From Rhizophagus sp. LPA8_4_AMF (lineage: Eukaryota; Glomeromycota; Glomeromycetes; Glomerales; Glomeraceae), in assembly GCA_021464525.1 (NCBI GenBank), contig JADRCO010000412.1, positions 1-34,274 of the forward strand: 34,274 nt of DNA, given 5' to 3'. The stretch's first letter is position 1. Each line of letters starts with the position of its first letter. The translations under genes and the position numbers were made by a program. The notes beneath the pieces are model-generated. The model made no database searches. It saw only the letters and a program-made list of their open reading frames with translations, and was not told the DNA's origin. Shown in pieces: positions 1 to 10,700 of this stretch.

Positions 1-1660
1 ATCATATGATACGTTTACTATACGATAATCATACAATATTCATGTGGTTTTTTCCATATAAAAAACGTATAAAATTCCTTATCCTATTTTTTTATAGGGC
101 AGCGTAACCATCAAAAACGTGATCTAAGTGAAATATATGTCACATTAGACAACTTTTTATCAATGCGTGAGTCTTACAGTTTTTGTCACGCTCTCCTCTT
201 TCGGCGTACCCCATTATAATACACAACGGGTATATTATGTAGTTTCTCAACCAATTTTTTCAATGTTCCATACAAAATACCTTCAGATGTAATCCAATTT
301 TTAAATATTTATACCCGTGTATTTTGTGGTTCTTAAATAAAAGTATCTTTTTGATCATTTCTTCCGCTAGCCCAATTACCAAAGTTTGTTAAAAATTTTT
401 TGGAATAAAATTCTTTGCACCAACAATTACGAAAAATACGAAAAATCACGTGAATTTTCATCACCGGTGTCATGCTGGGTAGTCGCGTCAAGCCTCATTG
501 TTGTGCTGCAAAAATCACAAAATTGAGATAAATTTCTAATACATATAACCTTCAAAGTCACAAAGTAGATGTATCTTTGGCTACTTTGCAAGTTAGAGTG
601 ACAAAAGTAGTTATGAATACCACTTTTTTGATTTTCGTTAAACCAACTTGGAAATGGTCGGCAAAAACGATAAATATACTATACAGTTAGACGCTTAGAC
701 CTCTTACATCCAAAGTGGAAGTGGTGATTAGTATATGGAGTATGATTATACAGAGTAAACTTAACATAATCACTACAATTTATTAAAACTTTATAATGTG
801 ATTTCATAAAGGTTTAAATTTAAATTTGTAAGTCCATTGAGTATAAATTACATCATATTTATGTAGCTACAGATCAATTGTATGCTCATATAACTAAATT
901 CCTCCATATTGGCGGATTTGGTTACTTGTTCCGATAGTGTAATTTTTAGTTATTTTTTGGCAAAAAGTACTTGCAAAAGAAAAAACGAACGTTAGCTAAC
1001 GTTGTCCCATTATTATGCCAAAAATCTCCCTAATGTTACGTTTTTATTTATAATATAGGTATAATACGTTAATAATATTTATGCAAAAATCATTATCTGT
1101 TATATGCAAAATATTGATCACACTGTATGAATTTTGACGTTACAAACAAAGAAAAATTCTTTATATAATATATAACTTAATTTTGGTCACTTTTCAAGTT
1201 ATATTGAATATCATTTTTGATTTAATTATTTGATTTAATTTGATTTTGTAATTAAAACCATCTTGCAAGACGATAAAGTAAATAAACTACTTATTAAATT
1301 ATTTTGTTTACTTTTTAATTTAGAATAAATTTTATTAATTATAAAGGTAAGTATAATAATATATTTATAAATTTATTGCGTACTCATAAATATATTAAGA
1401 GTTTCGGTTAGAAATTTTTGGGAAAATGGTTAAAATTATAGTATTTAGAATTATGAATCAAAAGAGAGTGAAATTATTATACATTCAATATGATACAAAG
1501 TTAGGGTATCGTGCGTCAATACAGCTTCAAAGTTTTCAGCTTTAATTATGCATCATATTCAACTTACTATATTTCATTGCAAGCTTTAGAATCCTCCTCT
1601 CATTTGATCTAAACTACAAATAATGTGAACAATGTAGAGAAAAATAGCGTATATTTAGAC
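1..1660. other. Intergenic, no gene seen
   Basis: AT-rich sequence with no long open frame and no protein motif that I recognise on either strand. A 16-bp perfect palindrome (AACGTTAGCTAACGTT) lies at 988-1003; it has no obvious partner gene. A hAT-type MITE begins at 1661. Confidence 0.6.
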
Positions 1661-1968
1661 TAGGGATGGCAACGGTCACGGTCATAACCGGTCATGACCG
1701 ATCATGACCGTGACCGATATCGGTCAAAGCCTTCTAACCGATCGTTTGACCAACCGGTTTGACTGAACAATTTGTTGTAACATTGAATTTTGGATGATTT
1801 TATTCAAAAATTAATGAAAAGTATTTAATTTGATCAATACATATGATCATTTTATTTATCTAGTTGGTCAAAACGTTGATCAAACGGTCGGTCAAACGGT
1901 CGGTCGGTCAAAGGCTCATAACCGATGACCGACCGATGACCGACCATGACCGACCGTTGCCATCCCTA
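1661..1968. mobile_element. hAT-type MITE with 8-bp target duplication
   Basis: The element starts TAGGGATGGCAACGGTC (1661-1677) and ends with the exact reverse complement of these 17 bases (1952-1968). It is flanked by the perfect 8-bp direct repeat ATTTAGAC at 1653-1660 and 1969-1976. An 8-bp target duplication and a TAGGGATGGCAAC-like end are typical of the hAT superfamily (family knowledge). The 308-bp interior is built of CGGTCA/TGACCG words in both orientations next to each end, so it could fold into a long hairpin, and it has no coding capacity. It is therefore a non-autonomous element mobilised in trans. Confidence 0.9.
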
Positions 1969-1976
1969 ATTTAGAC

Positions 1977-2499
1977 TGATCAGATATTGTGTAAATAGAA
2001 GGAATTCGTTTCTTGTTTATGAACTTAGATGAAGAAAAATTTCCCAAAACTTATGGTATGCTCAACTAATATTTGGTATAAAGTATACAATTCTAGTATA
2101 CATCGAATCTTCAATGTAATATAATTCAATTAAGTGGTTAATTTTTATCTTATTTATTTATTGTTATTTTTTTTTAATTCAGATCAACTGGTTCAAGTCC
2201 GTTCGTTAATAAATTTAAATTCATATCAAAATATAATTTTTGAATTGATCAATGTTCAGGAATCACATCAGTGTAAATAATCCAATAAAATTCTTTATTT
2301 ATTTTTTGTAAAATATTAATATGTACTAAATCATTACCGAAGTTTGAATTTTTGAATTTCTATTTAAAAAAACAATTAGTCATATGAAATAGATTAATAC
2401 AAGTTATTGTATAACTATAATGTTAAAGAGAAATTTTAACTGCTTTAAAATAAAACTCTCTCAAAAAATAGAAAAAAAAAAACCATGTATTTTAAAATT
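1977..2499. other. Intergenic, no gene seen
   Basis: Short AT-rich spacer between the hAT MITE and the 3' end of the F-box gene. It contains the likely 3' untranslated region of that gene; no other feature was seen. Confidence 0.5.
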
Positions 2500-3963
2500 T
2501 TAACTAATGAAATACGGACTTACATTAAATTCTTCATCACCAAAATCTGTAACTTTAAATTTCTTAATAACGCCTAATTTAATATATTTATTAATTATTT
2601 CTATATTTTCATGATATGTATCTAAACTATTTGTATCATAATTAACAATTATTAAAGAAAGGGATCTTTGTGGTTTATAATTTAACCAATCTTTAAAAAA
2701 AGATTCTAATTCTTTTGGAAGTAATTTAAATCTTGCATCAAATAAATGATATAATATTAATTCATAAAGATGATTTTGTGAATACTTTAAAATTATTTCT
2801 AATGCTTCTTTCTCACTCAAATATTCATCACCACACCAAATTTTAATACTTTCTAAATTTTTACAATTATTAAAAATTGATTTTAATGTTTCTAATTCAT
2901 TATTTTTAATTCCAGTGGAAAGTTTTAAAAGATTTGGACAAAATTTAGCGATAGCTAAATTTAAAGAATTATCACCACAACCTGAATATTCACATACATA
3001 AAGTTCTTTCAAATTTTTTCCATTATTTTTTAAGAAATTTATTAATAATTCAAATTTTGGACGGGTATGTTGTAATTTTAAAATTTGTAAATGTGGAAAA
3101 ATAGCATATCGTAAAATTTCAAAATCTTCAAAATTTTCACTTAAATTAAAAGATAATTGAATTTCTTGTAAATTTTTAAAATTAATAATAAATGATAATG
3201 AAATACAATGATATCCTCCAAGTAGATCTAATTTGATTAAAGTATTAGGAAGTTTTGACATTAATGATTGTATCATATTCATAAATTCTTTATCTGTAAA
3301 ATAATAAAATAATTCTATACCAAAATATTTCAAATTTTTTTGAGAAGAAATTAAATCTGTCAATCCATTAGAAATAATACCTTCAATTTTTATATTAAGT
3401 GATTGTATATTAAAACATATTTGAGATAAATGATAAAAAAATTCAGAAGAAATATTTGAATTACAACGTAATTCTGAAAGATTTTTTAAACAATCTTTTG
3501 CTCCAGGGTATAAAGTAAAAGTTATATTTGAATAATATAAAAAAACTAAACTTTTTAAAGAAGTAATTTGATTCATAAACATTTTAAATATTTCTTGAAT
3601 CACTATAATATATTTATTATTATAAAGATCTTGTGATGAAATAGTTTGTTGATTTCTAAGAAGTTCCCCAATTTTATAATGAACCAAATTAACTGATAAA
3701 ACTTTACAAAATGATATATAATTGAAAATTGGAATTTTTGAAGTTGGAGTTGAAATAAAAATTCCATTTTCATATAAAATTTCTTTTGACTTGTTTGGAA
3801 GACAAGCAATTAAAGTATTATAATTACAAATATTTTTCCAAAAAATTCTTACTGCAATCTCACACCAAAAACGATTAACTAATATACATGAATACAAAGT
3901 AAATTTATCATCTTCCAAGTATTCAAAAATTTCATTCAAACAATCTGCGGTAAGTTGTGTCAT
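2500..3963 (-). CDS. F-box/LRR-like protein
   Basis: A single uninterrupted reading frame of 487 residues. The N-terminus (about residues 1-45) reads like an F-box: a TADCLNEIFEYL helix, then LYSCILVNRFWCEIAVRIFW, matching the LxxIFxxL...CxLVNRxWC pattern of fungal F-boxes. The F-box binds Skp1 in SCF ubiquitin ligases (family knowledge). The rest is a series of irregular leucine-rich repeats of the type N-L-K-x-L-x-L, for example around residues 155-240 and 305-375, expected to present substrate. There is no intron, no signal peptide and no membrane segment. Such proteins form a very large family in Rhizophagus. The target is unknown. The start at 3963 is preferred because it directly precedes the F-box helix. 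Confidence 0.88.
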   Translation of the reverse strand: MTQLTADCLNEIFEYLEDDKFTLYSCILVNRFWCEIAVRIFWKNICNYNTLIACLPNKSKEILYENGIFISTPTSKIPIFNYISFCKVLSVNLVHYKIGELLRNQQTISSQDLYNNKYIIVIQEIFKMFMNQITSLKSLVFLYYSNITFTLYPGAKDCLKNLSELRCNSNISSEFFYHLSQICFNIQSLNIKIEGIISNGLTDLISSQKNLKYFGIELFYYFTDKEFMNMIQSLMSKLPNTLIKLDLLGGYHCISLSFIINFKNLQEIQLSFNLSENFEDFEILRYAIFPHLQILKLQHTRPKFELLINFLKNNGKNLKELYVCEYSGCGDNSLNLAIAKFCPNLLKLSTGIKNNELETLKSIFNNCKNLESIKIWCGDEYLSEKEALEIILKYSQNHLYELILYHLFDARFKLLPKELESFFKDWLNYKPQRSLSLIIVNYDTNSLDTYHENIEIINKYIKLGVIKKFKVTDFGDEEFNVSPYFIS

Positions 3964-4649
3964 TGTTTTTTAAAAAAAGGTAGGTTTTGAAATTTTAAAA
4001 AGACGTTCAATTTATGATTGCCTTGTGTTACAAAGATAAAGGTCATATGGTCCTCCTATTTTTGGTTAAAATTTACAACTTATTATTGGATGTGTGATTA
4101 TCATGTGATGATAATTATGGGATGATTTTCATGAAAGCGCTACTTGAGTGTGGAATTATGATAATCGAAATTTAGACCAGGACCATTTTATATTATTAAA
4201 TTGATTAAAGAAACAAAAAAATACTAGTAATAGATATAAATTATAAAATTAGACAAGATGAAGAAGATGAAGTTTATATGGGAAATCATAAACCTATTTG
4301 AGATGGAATTGGATGTCAATCTTGAGCAAATAAAAACCATATTCCTTAGAAAGAATTTTTTCATGTGAGAAATAATTATGCAATAAAATTATTAAACGCG
4401 AAAATGACTAAAAAAAGAATAATTATTCATATGACAAAATGAAAAAAACTATGTAAAAAAATATTTATGTCTTGATGATTTGAAGAACAAATAATTTACG
4501 ATTTAATTTATCTTTTATTTGGTAAAAAATATATATAAATATTTAACAGCCCAAATAAATTAGCCCAAGCGTATACAACTTACTCGCGTTTAATTTACAA
4601 ATAATGGTTTCACGAACAGTAGTTTCATTTACATATATTGTAATATTTT
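3964..4649. other. Intergenic, no gene seen
   Basis: Spacer between the F-box gene (whose promoter must lie here) and the decayed kinase. No open frame or RNA-like structure that I could support. Confidence 0.5.
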
Positions 4650-5946
4650 ATTAAAGTTATGTTTACCGGAAACATGTATTCTTCTTTCTTCATCTTCTTC
4701 TAATGGATAGCTTTCAACCCGTTCTAAAAAAAACCATTTTAATTCTTCAGCAGTTGGATTCTTTTCAGAATCATTATCCCATCATCTTTTCAGTTTTCAT
4801 TGCTTCAACATATTCGTATTCAGGTATTGTCCCTTCTATAATTTCTGGTCTTTTACCTTTACAAATATTTAAAGTTAATCCTAAATTATGAGGAATTTTA
4901 TAAATGCTAGAACTCCTGATGTCATCTCCCACATAATAATTCCGAAACTATATATATCAGAAGCTTTCGTATATGGTTTACCACGTAAAACTTTTGGTGC
5001 TACATATGGAAGAACTCCATACATATCATTTTTCTATCAAGTTGATTAAATAATCCAAGATCACTAATTCCTATTACTCCATGATCAAAACAAAGTATTT
5101 CCGTTATGAAGATCTCCATGAATTAAATTTAATTTATGAATGCCTTCAAGCTGTGCTGAAATTAAAAGTAAATTATGAAATTTATCATTTGGATTATGCT
5201 TTTTTATCAATAAATTATTTCTTAAGTTACCATATTTTAATGTATCTGGATCCTGTGTTATTCCATTAAATGGGATAAGCGATGAACCATTTGATCGTAT
5301 TTCATGTTGACATTGTAAATGTAATTTCCACTATTTTTTAAAAAGATATTATTTGAATATTAAAAATTTATTATATAATATTAATATTAAATATACTGTA
5401 ACTTACCTCATTAAAAAACCTTTAAACTTTTAAGTACTTACATATTGACCATATATTTCATTATTTTTAAGAGGATTTTTAATTTCCGGATTAATTGCGT
5501 CTTCATAATCTTTAAGGTCTTCAAATTCACGTACCATTCCTGTTTTCATAATCCCACTTGCTTACTATCTATTAATCCATCTAACCAAATTGCTTTATAA
5601 ATTGTGCTAAATCCACCTTTAGCTATGAAAAGAATATTTTTTAATCTATTATAAGAAATCCATTCAAGTGATTCATATATATTCCTTGCATTTAAGTGAG
5701 CCTCTTGAATAAATTTATCCATATGTATATTTCCACTAGTCCAATTATTTAAATTTTGTTGAAATTTTTTAGAATAACAATCTTTTTCACCAATCTTCAA
5801 ATGTATTTGGTTGATTACATTCAAGGTATAAACCAGATTCTTGATTAAATATGTGTTTTTAAATACCTAAATCCATTTAAATTATTTGATTCATCATTTA
5901 AATTATTTTCTGTAACGACATTATCATTATTATTAATATTATCCAT
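4650..5946 (-). pseudogene. Protein kinase pseudogene (Rhizophagus-type)
   Basis: Read on the minus strand from an ATG at 5946, kinase-family segments appear in order but in shifting frames. An N-terminal cysteine-type segment (ECNQPNTFEDW, then CYSKKFQQ) is broken by an indel. The NWTSGN...MDKFIQ stretch and glycine loop AKGGFSTIYKAIW lie at about 5580-5750. An in-frame TGA and a shift come next, before EDAINPEIKNPLKNNEIYGQ. A GTAAGT...TAG intron (about 5407-5325) follows. After it come IHGDLHNGN (catalytic loop), [38 protein letters not shown] and ICKGKRPEI, with several frameshifts and stops between them. Multiple independent lesions make it a true pseudogene. The limits are approximate. 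Confidence 0.85.
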
Positions 5947-7763
5947 CTTTTAAAAAGTTTAAACAAGAAACATTAGTTTCAATTATTATAATTTATACCT
6001 TATTTAAATTACGCAATTGGAGTTTCCCTTCTCAATGTAGTTAATGAAATTAATGTTAAGTAATTAAGATTTAGGTCTAACACCAAATTTCTAAATTAAT
6101 TTTTTTGAATTCATAAATATAACAAATTCAGTTGCTAACATAAAAAATCAGATTTTTGATGAATAAGAGGGTGCATTTAGAGAAAAAATATATATCACAT
6201 GCGCTTAGAGAGAGTGCACTTAGAGAGAGTTGACTGCATTTTTTTTTCTATTTGATTGAATATTTAATGAAGTTCTATCAATATATACTTATATATGATA
6301 CCAATTACCCAATAACCTTCTGACAATTCTTTCATCGGATGTCATATATCTGCTGAATATCATATAAGATATAACTGAATAGAATTAAGAACTTTTAATT
6401 TATAAATTTATAAATTCTTAAATAACTTATTTAAAAGTGCCTTCAAACTTCAACTTTTACATCAATTAAATATATGAAAAATGTGACTTCGCACTGATCA
6501 ATATTATTTGTCTTTATATTAGAAAATAAAAATCACTCTATAATAATCATACGAGTATTTAAATAATTTCATTCCATAAAGATTTATATGTAAGTATTTT
6601 GCAACTGATTCCATAAAATTATTTACTAATTTTTAAGAACTTTAATCATTAACATATCTTGGGCATGCTTACGGTATTTTTAAATTTATATACAAGAAGT
6701 AATATTCATCATAAACAAATGACAATTTAAATTCTTGTAAATTTGTAAGTTTGTAAACATTTTGGACGGCAGTAGGATTGAACTATTCTCCTCAAAAGTG
6801 ATATCTCTTTGACGAAGAGGTGGTTAAGAAAAAATCTAAAAGTAATAGAAAAAGAGGATAAATATGTAAAAGCATTATTTTTAAGATAAATAAGCAGAAA
6901 TAGTTACTGATTTAGGGTATTTCATCAATTGCTAACAGTACTATATACTCGATTTTGTTGTAATTGTGTAACTACTTTTTTATAGTAATATAATAAACGG
7001 AATAGGACTCAGAAATATATATAAAAGGGTTAGGTTTTGAGTTTGCGTATAATTGATCAAAAAATTTTCCTTTTGTGATAATTTCTACTGAAATATTATT
7101 ACCTTTTTTAGATACTGGCTGAGGTTATCATAATTCCGGCCTGAAAAATGTGCACAGTTAATGTATATTTCTGGGTCCCAACGGAATGTTGTAAATAATC
7201 TTCCTATAGTATTGATATTATTATTAAGAATAAAAATACTTTGTTGAGTCGCTTACTTGCTTTATCATATAATCAAGTTAATTGTTAAATATCGGAGAAG
7301 GCAATAACGAAGACTCTTATTATAATCTATTGATTCCAATGTAATATTAATACAGCATAATAATGGTATCTCTTAGCCTAATTTTATTTGACTAGCTAGA
7401 TAAAAAATCATTACAGAATGTTGTCTTGATTTTTAAAACTTTATTAGTTCTTATTTTATTGTTTAATAATATGTTAATCATCTTTATAATTGAAATGCAT
7501 TTATTGCAGTTTCATTTATTGTAAATAAAATCAAATTTAATAATATATATTTGATAATTAAATAAGTTATAAAAAAAAGTACTATTTAAATTACAAACTA
7601 AGAAACTTGTAAAATATTTTACTACTCTAAACTGTGTTTAAATAATACTAATAAAATGAAAAAAAAATATTTGCTAAATGTACTATTATCAAATAAATCA
7701 TTAATAAAAATAATAGTAATCAATCTTCTTCTGTTTTAATATTTAAATAAATAATTAATTAAA
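5947..7763. other. Intergenic, no gene seen
   Basis: About 1.8 kb of AT-rich sequence without a recognisable coding segment. A tRNA-like pair of fragments in opposite orientation is discussed under findings (6763-6828). A short imperfect direct repeat (CTTAGAGAGAGT) lies near 6200-6230. Confidence 0.5.
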
Positions 7764-10700
7764 TTAATTTATATAAAGCATTTGTGCATAAAACCTTTTT
7801 ATACATATTACATAATACATACCAAATAGCTGTATATCATTAATTATACAAGCATCTAAACATTCACTTTCTAGAATTTCATTCAACTTTCCACTAGTAA
7901 AATTATGTAAGCGACTTGTATAATATGCTTGCGAATGAGATTTAGTAATAGGATTGTTTTGTCCAATTGGCGCATTTATAAATTCTATTATATTACTTTT
8001 TAATTCTTTATCAATATTATCAACATTCATTTTATAAGGAAGAAAAATCCATTTTTTAATAGTATCTAGCACTTCTGATGTAGATGCCCTTTTTAACGGA
8101 TCTTCATTCCAACACTTTTTCATCAAATTTATATAGCATTGTGGAGTATTTTCAGTAATTTCAGGACGTTCACCTTTACAAATGCTTATACTAAGTTGAA
8201 GATCATGTGCTCTGTTATTGAATGGTGGAACTCCAGATGTAAATTCCCACATAATCATAGAAAAACTATATATATCACTAGCTGGAGTATAGGGTTTACC
8301 TCTTAAAACTTCAGGTGCCATAAATGGTATAACACCACAAATATTATCTTTTTTTAAAAATGATTTTACTGGTTGACACAATCCTAAATCACTAATATAA
8401 ATTTTATCTTCTTCATCCCCTTCACTTTCTTCATTCTTTTCGTTTTTTTCATCATTTTCAATCTTTCTATCTTTATGATTTAAGATATTGCCATCATGAA
8501 GATCACAATGAATAAGATTTTTTCGATGTATCTCATTAAGTCCAGAAATAATTTTATACAATATATACAATTTTTGTTTCCAATTTTTTTCAATTATTTT
8601 CGCTAAATTACCTCTTAAATTACCTTTATTTGCATAATCAATTATTACCATATAATTCAAAGTATCTGGATTTTTCGTAAATCCATATAAATAAATAATT
8701 TCATATGAATTCAAACAACTCTCATGATATTTCCACTATAAAAATAAAATTAAATAAATTAGTAATAAATAAATTGTAATTAAAATAAAAGAAACAAATA
8801 AATAATATATTATCATACTTCATTTAAAAATTCATTTAAATTTTCAATCATATTATTGAAACATTTAAGAGCCACTTCTTTATTTTCCTCTAATAAAATA
8901 GCTTTATATATGATACCAAATCCACCTTTATCAAGATATTCAACATTTTTAAATTTATTGTAAGGGATCCATTTTAAATCTTTTTCAAGAATAAATTTAT
9001 CTATAATTGCATTTCCACTCTTTCCAAATCTACAAATTTAAATAACAAAAAGTTGTTTAAAATATTTATATTAAAATCTAGGTTAAAAAAAAAATAATAC
9101 TTACTCTAAAATTTAAGTATAAATTTAACAAAATATAAACAGTATTTATTATATAAATAATGTATTATTAATTTATAATTTATATATAACTTACCAACTA
9201 AAGAATATTTATACCAAATATTTTTTTTAAAATAAAGAATTAAAGTTAATTGAATAAAATTTAAAATGAATATCATATAAATATATAATAACAGAATTAA
9301 ATAACTAATTATTATAACTTACAACCTAAAGTAGATAAAATAAAAAACAAGTTAATTAAATTATGCAAAAATATCATAAATATTTATTAAATAAATGATC
9401 TATAACTTACTCCCTATATTATTTTTAAATAAAGAATTTTAATTAGTTAAATTATTATCATATACTGTAAATATACATGAAATAAAGTTAAATAAAGAAT
9501 TTAACTTACATTCTAAAGTAAACAAATAACAATTTAAATATATAAATAATTTAATTAGCATAAAATATATAATATTATTCTATAATTCATAACTTACCTG
9601 CTATATTATAAAATAATTAATAAACAAACAATTTAATTAGTTGAATTTATATAAATCATATACAATAATAAAATTAAGTAAAAAAATTATAACTTACTTT
9701 CTGTATTATCAAATAATTAGAATTTTTTTAGTTTAATAACATATAATAAATATAACATTTAGTACTATTTAAAATATCTTAAATTCAGATATACTTAATT
9801 GACAATCAGATAAGATCAGAAATATCCAAATAAATTTCTGACTTTTAATTTCAGATTGCATAGATTCTTGGAAAGTGGTTAATAAATTTTGTTATACTAT
9901 AACTTACTTTCTGTATTATTAAATAATTTTTTAAATGAAAAATTTAGTTAATTTAAATAGAAATCAAATAATAAATTACAACTTACCAACTATTGATAAA
10001 TTATTAAAATTTAAATAAAGAATTACTTATTAATGATTATATATATAAATATAATAATAACTAATTTATACAACTTACAATCTAATAAAGTAGATTACAA
10101 TTTTTAATAAAAAAATTAAATTTAATTTAGTTAATACACCATATTAATATTAAATATAAAATAATTTACACTTACAATCTAAATTAAGTTACAATTATTA
10201 ATTAAAAATTCACAGAATTGGTTTAATAAAATTTTAATAAAATAAATTATATAATAACAAAATTGAATAAATAATTCATTAACTTACCATCTGAAATAAA
10301 TTATCCAATAATTATTAAATAAAGAACTTATTTAATATATAAATATTATGTAATGCAAGTATTAAATATATAATTTATAACTTACTTCCTGTATGTATTG
10401 ATCAAATAATTTTTATTAAATAAAAAATTTAATTAGTTTAAATTAAACAAAGTTAAAAAGTATAATAATTATTACATCTTATAGCTTACGATCTAGATAA
10501 ATTATTAAATAATTTTAAAAAATCTGTTAATCAATTTGTATATAAATTTTGCAATTTTAAAAATAAATAAATAACTTATAGCTTACTTTCTATATTGTCA
10601 AATAGTTTTTAAATTAAAAACTTGTTAGTTTAGTTTATATAAATATAAATAATATTAAAATTAAATAAATAACTTATTACTTACTTCCTATATTGTTGAA

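Noticed and set aside
988-1003. 16-bp palindrome as a factor-binding site
   Set aside because: Single occurrence with no gene nearby; cannot be separated from chance.
2188-2215. GGTTCAAGTCC resembling a tRNA B box
   Set aside because: No A box or cloverleaf partner upstream; isolated match in AT-rich DNA.
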